From assembly GCA_005406025.1 (NCBI GenBank), contig BGZK01001411.1, forward strand, positions 1 through 64,000: a stretch of 64,000 bases of DNA, read 5' to 3'. Of this stretch, positions 1 to 11,975 are shown in pieces. The position numbers and the translations under genes are program-made. The notes under the pieces were generated by a model. The model worked only from the letters and a program-made list of their open reading frames with translations, did no database searches and was not told the DNA's origin. Positions within the stretch are counted from its first letter, which is position 1. Every line of letters starts with the position of its first letter. Origin of the DNA: Eumeta japonica. Lineage: Eukaryota; Arthropoda; Insecta; Lepidoptera; Psychidae.

Positions 1-59
1 CCCTCATAGAAAGCTGCACTATCTCTAAGAAATATAGCCCTACAAATTTTATTTTGATA

Positions 60-345
60 CTACTAGCATTTGCTACGTCTTCCTCCGAATCAGAACCGTG
101 ACCAGAAGTAGAATCAAAATTGCACACAGGACGAGAGATAGAACTGAAAGTCGGATCGAAATCGAAATTGAAATTAAGGCCAAAATCGAGAGCGAAATAA
201 GAATAAAGAGCGTGACCGGTATCGAAATGAGAAGCAGGAGCGAGATCAAACTTTAAAGCGAGACCGAGAACGAAAATGTAATCGGAATTTGCTTACATCA
301 AGACCGGAAATCGACATCGATGAAGGAAATCGACATCGAGAGCAG
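60..345 (-). repeat. Degenerate hexamer repeat block (GAATCG/GAACCG type)
   Basis: A drifting six-base periodicity of the kind gaatca-gaaccg, gatcgaaatcgaaattgaaa, gagcgaaataagaataaaga runs through this block. It is not coding. The same pattern in either strand recurs at 19145, 31940, 47520 and 53800, in the last four next to a shared leader. Confidence 0.65.
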
Positions 346-870
346 GACTGATTTTAAAATTGCGAACGAAATAGCCATCTGGATTTTAATTTTTTGACGA
401 GGCGATCTGAAAAATGAAAGAATTTTATGTCCGCACGAATGGATCCGTGGCCATGGCCGTGGCCTATGTAATGTAAGTGATCGACTTCAAACGAAACTTG
501 TCCGCATTGCGCACTATCTGCGTGCACTTTTACACAGAGTGACAAATTAGAATCTTTGGTTGTAGGATTCTCTTTTTTTCAGAAAATACAAAACATGTGA
601 AAGTGATCTTTAATGACTCCATTCTTCATGTTATTTAATTGTTATTAACTTTTAAAACACAGAAAAAAACCTAAAATAGCTCTTACAAAATAGAAATTTA
701 CCTTTAACATACAAATGGGACAACAAGCATCCATTTTTTTTATACAGGTTAATCTATTACAAACACATCAAAATATCAGCTGGTTTTTGAATTAATTTTT
801 GTTTTTTTTAAACGATAAGAAACTGTTTTATCGCATACGACCTTTGGAAATCAGCAAACGTATCGCGATT

Positions 871-1580
871 TTTAAGGTTCCGAGCCAAAATGGCAAAAAC
901 GGAACCCTTATAGTTTCGTCATGACCATCCGTCCGTATGTCATAGATATTTTCTTCAAAAACTACAGGACGTATATTGATCAAATTTATATCGTAGGTGT
1001 ATTTTATAAGCCGCTACTTGGTTTGGTAGTTGAATTATAAAAATAAATATTTCTAATAAATAAATAAAAGGGTGGAGGATACACGTGACAGAAGTTGAAA
1101 AAATTTTTGCTAACATTAACGTATGGCACATATTTAGACAGTTCTTTACAAACATTTTAAAGTTACTAAGCAATTTTTCTGATTACGTGTATAATTTCCG
1201 AAATAATCGCTCCGAAAGTAATAGAAATTGTATGTCCCCCCTTTATTTTCTAAACTGTAGATCTAAAAAATATGAAAAAAATAGCTTAAGTAACGCTTAA
1301 TAAATACTTTCAACGAAAATAATTTTCAACATGATCGAATATGCTTTTTTTGAGTTATTGCCGAAAAACTGCACTTTCAACAAAAGGTCGTAAGTGCCTT
1401 GAAGATACGCTCTTTTGCTGTTGCATTTAAATTTACACTAGTTTAATAGTAATAATTGACTTACCTACTTGTTTTTCTAGTTATTGGCGTCTAAAGTGCT
1501 TATAACTATTTTGTGCAGGAAACATGGAACCCTATAATGAGCATGGTCCGACATGCTCTTGGCCAGTTTTTTTTTTGGTT
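871..1580 (+). repeat. GGGTTCCG-type dispersed repeat, copy A
   Basis: The left end reads aaggttccgagccaaaatgg, followed by acggaacccttatagtttcg and a run ending gaccatccgtccg. The right end has aacatggaaccctataatga, then the hairpin GAGCATG-gtccga-CATGCTC (1539-1558), then cttggccag and a T tract. Copies B and C share the whole layout, including the internal block around ctcttttgctg near 1410. The short ORFs over this copy have no conserved coding signal. This is a non-coding element; its class is not established here. Confidence 0.8.
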
Positions 1581-2145
1581 TTAATATGCATTACCGCTGT
1601 GTGCGCTGGTTGCAGGGCGCCACGCCACGTCATGTCGATAGGATATCACTGCATTACTTTATACAATACCGAAACTTTCATTTTATTGTGTTTTTTAACT
1701 TTTGTTGTATTAATTGTCAGTGATTTTTTCTACGATAAGCTTGCAATAACAAATTTCTTAGTAGAAAAATATGAGTACATCCTAGCTTTTACGTGTGAAT
1801 GGAGTGAAATTAAATTGAAAATCAATAGAAATCAATAGGATATACTGAAAAGATCATAATTGTAACATCGCATAAGGTATTTTTTGACTAAATTTTATCT
1901 GAATGATAAGTCGATTTTAAATAAATCTGCTGTGTTAGTGGGAATCAATATCTTCGTTTATATTTTTAATAGCTAAGGTCAAGACGGTTCACGTTATAAT
2001 GTGGGGAAAAGTTGCGCAGTTCATCGATATGGTTAATTCAAGTGCGTGGCGTAAGCACAAAAGGCTAACAAAGCAGCAATCATACTATGCCTAGGGGCAA
2101 ATTCCTTTACTGTCAGCTGTGATTTTATTAGTCGATTTTAATTTT

Positions 2146-2232
2146 TTAGGGTTCCATAGGTATTAATGCCAATGAAATCACAACGTTTATAGTCTCACTG
2201 TCTGTCTGACCGTTTGTCAGTTTTACATCAGT
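2146..2232 (+). repeat. Truncated left end of the GGGTTCCG repeat
   Basis: The sequence tttagggttccataggtatt is followed by atagtctcactgtctgtctg, matching the left-end blocks of the copies at 871, 7401 and 15605. No matching right end follows. A shorter relic (ttagggttccgtatatc) occurs at about 49226. Confidence 0.5.
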
Positions 2233-2602
2233 TCATTCGTGTGAATAGATAAAATATTATTATTATTGTGATTTTAGCAAAAAAACTTCAAATTCATATT
2301 TGTGCGTTATGCGTTTTTGAGAAGTACTTTATAAACGTCAACTGTTATATAGGAATGCGTTGGTAATATTTGTTTGTATCTAAACTACTGGATGGCGCAA
2401 GCGTGCTATAATATCTGTTATGTTAAAATAATGACCACTGATGCGTGTTGGGACATTCGAAATAAGCTCATTACAGCCCAACAGTATAAAAGGTGCAGAA
2501 AGAAGACATAAGGAGAAAACCAATCTGAAGTAGAATGTCTGAAATGTCTGAAACGGAAAAAGAGTCATTTTAGTACTCATAATTGTTGCTAATCCCTTTG
2601 AC

Positions 2603-2640
2603 TCGAATAATCGGTATCGTCTTCTATACCGATTATTCGA
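2603..2640. repeat. Hairpin-forming inverted repeat
   Basis: Arms tcgaataatcggta (2603-2616) and taccgattattcga (2627-2640) are perfect complements around a 10-nt loop. Confidence 0.9.
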
Positions 2641-3719
2641 ATCCTCAGTAACACAATAAGCTACTAGATAAAACAATAATGATACGAAAGTCTCGTAAAA
2701 CTTGAAGCATTTTTATATCAGTTCTAACATGAAAATGTTCACTGCAAATGAGATTAGTCAGATAAATAAAATTTGAAGCTGGTTCAACTATGAAGGGTAA
2801 CAAACGACGCTTAGGAGTCAGCCGCCTGAAAGTACCCAGTAACATTATACCGAGTAGGTCTTGAAACCTGATATTAAACAAAATTCCATAGCTTTAAGGG
2901 CGTTGAGCCTAACCTTGTTCGTATGTTCTTGACGTCATCACGTTTAAGAAAATAATAATCTGTTTAATCTCTTCTACGGCGTAAAAACTGCAATGTCTCC
3001 GTTTTTAATACTTCTTATTCAGTAAAGTTAGGGTCCATAGGCCCTCTGCCGTTTTTTTAATAGTAAGGAAACGACAACGCACCGACAGTGCGTTCTATAC
3101 CTTTAATATAAGGAGGGGTATAAACTAATTACCATTATTAACTAGCCGATTCACGCACGTTGCGCTGTGCGTAAATTTAAAAAATTAGCAATGATTGTTT
3201 CCGATCTCGAAGCGATTCTCTACCGTCGATTGTCGCAGGTGCTGGCGGTCGGTGCAAACGCACGACACAGTATCGTCAAGTAATTTGTCGTTTTAATCGG
3301 TGGGACACGACTCGTTCGATTCAGTCCCACGTGTTTCATGCTCAGACCCAAGATTTTTCAGGAGTATAAAGTTTACGGCAGTCGCTTGTAACGTTCGTGC
3401 GTGATTTGAACGCGGATGACACCTGCTGCAGCGCGTCGTTTGCATCAAAAAGCTTTGACTTAACAAAAAGGTATACGACCCGTGCGATTAGGGCGGTAAC
3501 CATTAGCTCACCTTGAGATTTCCACTCATAGCGCGTGCGCACAGGAATAGTTATTTCTTGCAAGAATGACCGTCAGCGCCCGAGTGAAAGTAGTAAAGCC
3601 ATGCTGTTGTCATATATACTTCAGCATGTATTTTCAGCATGAAAATAGACCGGATCGAGATACCATAATCTGACATAGGTAATATGTGAAGAGACCATTT
3701 TCACTGTTGCTTGTCGTCC

Positions 3720-3895
3720 GGTGAGTCAAAGTTTCAGTGCCCGCCTCTCCTTTTTGTCAGCCCCCTTCTCCCTCCATCAGATATCCATTTTCTACGCAGG
3801 AAACAGCAACGCACTGGTGACTCCTTTCGAGTTGCTAGTGTTAATGGGTGGCGAGGACCACTCATTCTCTGATAGCTCGCAATTTCATAGCGACC
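3720..3895 (+). repeat. LINE-tail-sharing short repeat, copy 3
   Basis: Forward copy of the same family: tctccctccatcagatatcc, attttctacgcaggaaacag, caacgcactggtgactcctt and ggcgaggaccactcattctc, then tgatagctcgc. It is opposite in direction to the copies at 8595 and 41085. Confidence 0.6.
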
Positions 3896-4055
3896 TTAAG
3901 ACCTTAGACTTGTAACTTAAGACTGCGCGTAGGCCCGGTAGCGGTCGGGCGCTGCTAACGGGCCTCGCCAACATAACAATGACAGCTTACGAGACCGACG
4001 GCTCAACGAAGTAAATGGTTTAGTTTGACTTTAATCTCAATCGGCCGATTCGTCC

Positions 4056-4160
4056 ATGGCCTTGAGCATTGCAGCCAACAACGCTTTTCCATACAGCAGC
4101 ACGTATCCGTGTCGCTGGCTGGTCAGCATCCGCGGCGGGAGCGGCGGAAGAGATCGTGCC
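4056..4160 (+). other. Candidate first coding exon in a GC-richer island
   Basis: From the ATG at 4056 (context cgtccATGg) an open frame of 35 codons (MALSIAANNAFPYSSTYP, ending SIRGGSGGRDRA) runs exactly to a strong donor, gtgagt, at 4161. The composition is unlike the AT-rich flanks. No downstream exon could be tied to it, and I do not recognise the protein. It may belong to a gene with other exons outside this window, or be chance. Confidence 0.22.
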
Positions 4161-4539
4161 GTGAGTCCGAATTTCTCGTTTCATTAGATTTTAATTTTCG
4201 TGGCGCTGAAGCACGTAATCCGATCATCGTGCGTGGTCGTCGCTCGATATCGCCAACATTCAAGCAACATTTAATAATTGTGGCGATCGTTTCATAAAAA
4301 TATCGTAAAACATCGCCGCGGGCGATGTGCGGCCATTATTGTAATTTTATTTGTGATAGCCTTTTATCTTACGAAATGCGCAATGAGACAGGCGTCACTT
4401 TACAATGCCCGCGCCCGCGCCGATCTGGCATTTTGATTGCGAACAATATGCATGTCTTTGGAGGCACACTCGTGTCGAACCTTGATCGCCACGGATCTCT
4501 ATTGATAGGTGTCGTTATGCAATTTTTTTTTTAGTTAGT

Positions 4540-7400
4540 TTAATTTCTAGAAGACAGCTTCGGTTGACGATCTGGTATAAGTATCATAAAAATGTAAAAT
4601 GGTGTTTTTTTTCTTAATCTTATATCAATATTCTTAGTCCAACGAACGGCTTGAAATATAATAAGGAAAGAATGATTTACTACAGTTCTTAATGACGTAT
4701 TTCAGCAATATTTGTGTTGTGATTGTCTAATTGAAATATATACATGTAAAAGCTATTGATTTGTCCACGTGTCTTATCTTCCGAAAATGCTAAAACATAC
4801 TTTTTTTTTTATTAATGACTATAGTAATATTAATCGTATTAAACATTATCTCACAATTGACTCTGTAGATACTTTCTTAATTTATTCACTTAACAAGGGA
4901 AAGATAAAAATAAACGTATCGAACCTGTTAAATATTATGGTTTCATTAAAAGCTTACCCATTTCGTTAATGTTAAAATAAAGAAATCACAATTGTTATCA
5001 TGACAATTCGCCAATACTTAACTTTAAAATAGAACTATTTTATTGACACATCAAACCAACCGTCTATAGGAGATCACCTAATTACCTACTTATTAAATAT
5101 ATAAGACTATATAAAATGTAAATTCGTTCTATACAAATGTGTAATTCAAAATTTAGCATTTAATTCTATAGAGTACCTGCCAAAAAGAGATAAAATTTTA
5201 TTTGCAATAGAGCCCAATGAGCCATTCAAAAGCCTAATTAGATCGTTTGTATGTTAAAAAAACGCGATGGCAAAATATCGATAAATATTTATCTTTTCAA
5301 TGGTGCTAATTATTCCTATGGGGTCAATGAAAATCTGCCCATTCGATTGTACCAAATGCCAGGTCTAAATGCCTCAACGGATATACATTTCAGTCTATTC
5401 GGTCGCTTCAACTTTGCACTCGGGTTTCATAATGGTGGTTAATGTATTGATAAGTAATTGGCAATAGGAATCGGGTATGGTGCTGATGCAACCGTCGGCG
5501 ATGTTTTTTAATTGCATCAGTGAAAGGAAAGCCTCTTAATTAATAAAAAACGCGGCGCGACCGCCGCGCCGACCTAAGACCTTGACACGCGCGCTGAGAA
5601 CCTAACCGACTCCGTTTGTTTTTAATTCTCCGAGCGCCGAAATAAGTGGTGTCTCGTATTCGTTTATCTGTACGAATTGTTATGCGCGAAAAATATATGA
5701 ACTAAAAATGAAAGAATTGTTAAAAAAAATTCTAGATTTTATATTGAGGTGGTACTCGATTTTGAGTTTCATCAGATCAATAAAAAATGGACGATTGGAA
5801 AACGCTATGAAATTTTAAGATTACATACAATTTTTTGGTCTAGGTTTTGAATTATGGGATAAATAAATGAATTCTATTTAGGGAAATGAAATTAGTAGGG
5901 ATTTCCCTTCGATTTTAATACTATTTGAGAATGTGGATTCCACGCATAAGCAAAATAATAATAAATATTAACAGCCTGAATGTTGTAATGTGTCGACTCC
6001 ACATTATTAGAAGCAATGATTTATGTTGATTCCTTGATGGCGTATATTTGTGTTCTATTGCGGCATGCTCTATATGCAATTGTAGGCAAGCAAAATATCT
6101 TTTAATGTACAAGTTAATAATATAATGTCATTAGAAAATGTCATAATTTTTAAAAAAATACATAGTTATTTACTTAAATCTAGATTGCTAATTTATCATT
6201 TCAAATTTACTATGTCTAATGAGGAGGTCATTGTTTTATCTTACCGACAATAAAAAATCTTTACTCATCAAAAGTCAACTATTAAGGTCAAAAACGATAT
6301 GAAATGCGATCTTGAAGATTTTCGTTTCGGGAAACGGAAGGACGAAGCCGTCCAATGTGTATTGTTTTAAAATAGTCTTGACTTCGTAATATTTAAATCT
6401 TATATCTTACGAATTACGTTTCTTTGGGTTTATTGATTTTTCAGTTTTTCTTTCAAGAACTTCCCCTTGACGCACACATATGTGTTTCTTAAGATCTGAC
6501 GTTTGCACTCACATTATTGTTTAGAAAAATAGTTTAATGGTTAATGTTCCAGAATTTTGTTATTGGGGAATTAGTATTGTAATTATTTGTAAGTGTTATT
6601 ATCTATTCGTTTTTGGAAAAAAAATATCTTCTCGTTTTAAAGATAAACAAGATATGCCCTTTCACAGAAGTAGGTTTAGACTTAGTAGATCAATTTACGT
6701 TCTGCGGTCACGCAGTTTTTACTTACTAGGTACTTAGGCAATGAAATTCATTAATTTATGAACATTAAAAGAAAAAATACGTACTTAATATGATTTCAAT
6801 TAAGCGATTATATTTTATTATAGCAATTATTTTAATGTTCCTTAATATTCTTTACGTTAAGAGTGTAATTTCAGAAGCCAAATTACTTGTATGTACTTAC
6901 GTTTTGTGATGTTATTAATTTATAGAAATATAAATTAATAATTTATTGACTAATAAATTCTGAAAGACAAAGCGGTCCGTATATGTAATGTAAAACATAA
7001 ATAATAAAATTTTTATGTAATAGATTTTTGACATATTCTTAACAATTAATATTATTTTAATTTTATGTCAAATTATAAATGACTTGACGCTTTTTGTATT
7101 ACACATGTGCTTTTATTGCTGTCCTGGACAGAATTATTTATGGAAATAGTGGTTTTCTACACGTGTATAACTACAGGTAATTGAAGATACAAAAAATTTA
7201 AAAGCTTTTATTCAAATATATTATATTTAAATGCATTACGTGTCAATACCTACTATCTTAATATCTTAATACGCATTTTTCCTTGTAGCTTATAAAATGA
7301 AGAAAGTCAACTTTGGATTAATTTCTGATGTTTATTGAGTTGCAACTTTTCATATACGTTGAAAGCTCTCAAGTTCATTATCAATGACTCGCTTACAACT
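4540..7400. other. AT-rich stretch, no supported gene
   Basis: Only short ORFs with poly-A/T-driven composition. A small GC-richer patch at about 5545-5640 (cgcggcgcgaccgccgcgcc) contains a self-complementary core but no recognisable gene. Confidence 0.6.
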
Positions 7401-8068
7401 TTAGGGTTCCGTGCTGAAATGGCAAAAACGGAACTCTCATAGTTTCGTCATGTCCGTACGTCACAGGCGTTTTACATAAAAACTACGAAACTACTCCTCC
7501 ATACATTGTTAGAAATTGTTTTCAATAAACATGAACGAGTGGTACATATTTTCGACAGTTTGTATAAAAACACTTTAAGATTTCTAAGCAATTTTTCTAA
7601 TTACGTGATTAACTTCGGAAATAATCGATACGAAATTTGCAGGAATTGTCCGTCCTTCTGTTTCCTAAACCGTATGCGCACAAAATATGAAAAAAGTTAA
7701 GAAGGTAACATTTAATAAATATTTCAACGCAAATTATTTTGAACATGGTCGGATATACTGTTATTGGGTTGTTGCCGAAAAACTGCGCTTCTCAACAAAA
7801 GGATGTAAGTGCCACGAAGATACGCTCTTTTGCTGATGCACTTTCGCTTACACTAGTTTAATAGTATTAGTCGACGCACCTACTTGTTTTTTATAATTAT
7901 AGACGAATAAAGTAATAGTTATAATATAATGCTTATAACTATTCTGTATGGGAAACAAGGAAAAAATGTAATTACTTACTTTTTTCATGTGTAGTCCATA
8001 TGTTTATAATAATGGCTTCGGAACTCTATAATGAGCATGTTCCGACATGCTCTTGGCCAGTTTATAAC
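7401..8068 (+). repeat. GGGTTCCG-type dispersed repeat, copy B
   Basis: It has the same order of blocks as the copy at 871: ttagggttccgtgctgaaat at the left, a block containing gatacgctcttttgctgatg near 7820, and the right-end hairpin GAGCATG-ttccga-CATGCTC (8033-8052) followed by tcttggccag. About 55 bp extra lies just before the right end. Confidence 0.8.
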
Positions 8069-8594
8069 TTTATAATCCCACTTTCTATACGATAACTTTA
8101 TAATAATTTGGCTATGTCAATATACACCCTTATTTTCTGTATATAGTCTCCCTTCATTTATTTTTCTTTTTAATTCAATACAATAACTATTATTTACAAC
8201 ACTTAGTTCAATCCGTCATCTGTTTAATCCGCATGGTGTTTTCGTACTTTACAGAATGTGTGTCTGACCTGATGCCACAGCTAGGATAGTCTTCTGACCT
8301 GAAGAACTATTTCAAGGTCCAAAGCAGCGATTTGAGACTTCATATACATAGTTCAAGTTTTATAACAGAACTTAATTTTAACTGAGACAGGACGCAAAAG
8401 TAGAATAATTTCCTCTACAATTGAATACTGTAACAGTTAACTGTATTGACTACAAATACATCCAATAAAATTAATATATTGAGTGATTTCAGCAATTGTT
8501 AAAACCAACGTAATTAAGAAAGTAAGAAGTTACTAAAAGTAATTAAGTAATTCTTAATTTTTTATGTATAGCGTTGTCGAGGGGTAAAGGAGCA

Positions 8595-8870
8595 AGTTAA
8601 TCACCAGAGAGTAGGTGGTCACCACCACCCATGGACGCTCGCAAATTCGTAGAAGCCGCTAATGCGTTGCCGGTCTCTTAGGTAGAAATAGAATATTTGA
8701 TGGAGAAGGAATGGGGCGATAGGGGGGGGGGGGCGCCGGAACTCGGAACTCTCATTCACTGGACGAAATGCGACAGCGGAAGCTGTTACTTTACGTCTGT
8801 ATTCTTGGTATCTCATCGATCGAGGTGGCCCATTGTCGTGTTGCAGCCCAGTTGACCACACATCCATAGC
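8595..8870 (-). repeat. LINE-tail-sharing short repeat, copy 1
   Basis: On the minus strand it reads gagaccggcaacgcattagc, then ggtggtggtgaccacctact and ctctggtgattaacttgctc, the same tail as the LINE at 35930. The part before the tail (tacagacgtaaagtaacagc, attccttctccatcaaatat) matches the copies at 41085 and 3720. A run of 12 G lies at 8722-8733. The ORF reading through it has no coding support. It may be a SINE or the 3' UTR of a LINE. Confidence 0.65.
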
Positions 8871-11691
8871 TTCTAAAATCATTTTTTTATTTATTAACAC
8901 TGAATTGAAAAACAAAAAAAAAAGGTATAGCAAATAGTGAAATAGTTAATATTCAAACAGTGACAATGCTGTAACATACAAAAGGACTTCATTTATATGA
9001 GCAAATTCGAAAAGTATGTTGCGAGATAACGATGAAAGTAACGTATTTTCGTATTTCTAGTGTCAATCTTTAGAGTACGAAATTATATTTGAACCAAAGC
9101 CACTTTCGCATACGTTTATCGATTGCCAAAAAATCAATAAACCTTTTAGTTCATATTGGATTGTTTTTAATATATTTTTAATTTCTATGGTCGACATTTG
9201 AAAACACATTATTTACGGTATCACAAACGTATAATGTATTTTGCCATTAAAATTCTTTTTGGACGCTTTTAGAGCAAAGAAAACTTAATATCTCGCTGCA
9301 AAATCAAATAGAAGTCACTAGAGTCTAGTGTGCCGAAGTAGTCTCATGATTTTGTTGCTTTCTTCGTAAGTAAATGCTTAGAAAAATCTTTGAAGCATTT
9401 GACAAAATTTAATATGTATACCAAAATAGTATACTCACTAAAGTGCGGGTAGATAGTCGCACATCTGAAATCAGCGAACTTTCAGGAAACCATTTATTAA
9501 TGTCAGCGATGCGAGAATCAATTTCCAAAAATATGGATTCAGTTTGCATACGGACGGATAGCCAGCGAAACTAGACTACGGGTAACAGTAGACTTTGCCA
9601 TCCATGGTATAATTTAATATGATGTAATACAAATTATCGATAATATTTTTTTAAATTTTTGAAAAAAAGGCATATATGTTTTTTGTTAAAAGAAAGAAAT
9701 AAAGTAAACGATAGATTTCATTTAAAAATCGTGATGCTATCTCATCGTGCAAATTTTGAATTCCAGTAATTTTGTATTTTAACTGCCGCAATCTGAATAA
9801 TTCCTTTGTCGTTGCTTAGTAAACGCTCGTGGGAATGTCACACCCGGAGTCGGTTAAGCGCTCAATAGCATATAGCGCGGCGGTAAGACGGACGTCTAAT
9901 CAACACTTTAAATAACAATTAGTCAAATTACACTACAGCTAATCTAATGAATTAATAAATCTTTCCGAGTGCAGTCGCAGCATGTTAAATGTTTTTTTGT
10001 GGCATTGTGATCGCATAAAAAAATTTGCACTATTCACGCTCGCCACTCTATGACGCACGATAGTATGCAAATGGATAGAAGAACCTGAAGTGCATCATTA
10101 CCGAAGACAGTTGTAGTGTAACTGTTGTTAAAAAGTCACAACGTCATTCTTCGTGCTTCACGTGTGTACATACATGTCCCGATTACAAGATTTGTATTAA
10201 CCTATCGCCAGGTGACTTGCCCTGAGTGTGGCAACACCGTCGAGGGATTCGAGTTGATAAGATGATATTGATTTTTTTTTGTTGCCGATCGCTTTTTCAA
10301 TTGCATAAATATTCTTAGGATGTTGTAGAAAAGTATAAAAAATCCGTATAATTATTATCAAGTGGTAAAACACTTGATAATTTAAATTAGTACTTGTCGT
10401 ATAAATTAAGTTTCCTTGCGGCCGCTCTATTTTTCGTTAAATTACAAAGGTACTAGTTATTTGAATTCTTATTGAATTTTTATTTTATATTATTTATTTA
10501 CTAAATTTATATTATAATATACTAATTATAAATATTTAATGTAATTATTAATAAACACTATATAACATATTAAGTACATTTACTATAAATTCTAAGGTTT
10601 ACTTGAATCGTGTTAAATTAAAGGCATATAAACAAACATTCCGGTTAATTTAACATACATTTCACAAGTTAAGAAGTGCTTTATTATTTTAGTCGTAGCG
10701 TATTGTTCTAAAGTTTCTTATAACAGTTACTTTCCTTGTTTATTTTCTCTGCGTTTTAATTACACAACTTCGTTTTTGATGTACTTATTTTTTTTTGAAT
10801 CATTATTAATTTCAACCATGTTATAACCACTTCTTAGTCCTAATATGCAGAATAAAATCTTTTCCTAAAATGACAATATGGAACACGTTTCCATTAGCAC
10901 TAAAATCTTAGACATGTTCATGTGATTTGTATATATTTTGTTTACTAGAAGATTTCGATTTAAGGGCATTCATTTAAAATATAGTACAGATCATGTCAAA
11001 CTCTACTCTAACATGTTATCGTTTACACTTTGAGTTGTATCGAGTACATGAAACATAGCCTTCAGTAATATGGGCGATTAGAAATGAAATATGGCTTTTC
11101 TGTACAAATGCATCGCGATCACTGCAACAAACCACGTGTGGGGGAAGAGTGGCAATTTAAAGAGGTTATATTCAGCGCTATGAAAGGCAGCAGATTGTCT
11201 AATTCTCTTAATATTTGGCATTGCTCTCCAAGGAGATTCGAAATCCTTGACATGGCAATGATTTAGCAATCGACACGTCTAGATCATTACTGTATATTCA
11301 AGGTTCCGTCCATTAGGGCGCTACTAATATGCAAATCTAATGAAAGTCTTTAACGACGATTCAACGGATCAATTTTCATATCATCATCAAATTCTCCAAC
11401 TCTTCAAGCGCGATACGGAATTCAAAACGTGAGAAACCTTTAATTTCACAGCCCCATTCAATTTTCATAAGACAATCAGAAAAAATCAATAAAAAACTGA
11501 TCTAAACGTTTAAAACAATCAATCCGAGCGGCATGATTTAAGTATGAAGATAAGAAAATTTTTTGAATTATAAATTAATGTTAATTAAATTAAATTTGAT
11601 TTAATAATATTAAATAATTAGATCTCAAAAAGTTTAAAACTTATCAAAATCAATTGTTGTCGGATATTAACATTAATAAGTGGCGTGGTTG

Positions 11692-11723
<32 letters not shown>

Positions 11724-11729
11724 ACACAT
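11692..11729. repeat. (AC)n microsatellite
   Basis: An AC dinucleotide run with one acag interruption. The ORF over it is explained by the repeat. Confidence 0.95.
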
Positions 11730-11839
11730 GAACGCACTCTCACGCACATAACAGCCATTCGTGTCGCGTGTGCACTTGGCACACCTAAGTGCATATGCGC
11801 GCGTACTTTCGATAATATTGTTTTGCTCCTACTTGATCT

Positions 11840-11975
11840 TTGTATTCAAATGGACGTCGAAGGAGCGGCGCCTCCTGGCACAAGTATTTTTAATGCTTAA
11901 AAGGAGTGTGCCTACAATGTAAGCTGTAACCTAGGTTAAGTTAATGGAAATAAACATTTTTATTATTATTATTTA
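11840..11975 (+). repeat. Probable retrotransposon 3' tail ending in (ATT)n
   Basis: A GC-richer piece (gaaggagcggcgcctcctgg) is followed by aaggagtgtgcctacaatgt and aataaacatttttattatta, ending in TTATTATTATT. This is the usual look of a non-LTR retrotransposon 3' end. No coding part is recognisable upstream. Confidence 0.35.

Noticed and set aside
1524..1838. 104-codon ORF with a hydrophobic start
   Set aside because: It starts inside the right end of the GGGTTCCG repeat (the terminal hairpin is part of its first codons) and has no counterpart in copies B and C.
1085..7700. Two similar ORFs (1085-1300 and 7506-7700) sharing FSxYVxNF and NNR
   Set aside because: The similarity follows from both lying at the same place in copies A and B of the repeat; copy C does not keep the frame.
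8619..8933. 104-codon minus-strand ORF
   Set aside because: It reads through a LINE-tail-sharing repeat; the copy at 41085 has no matching frame.
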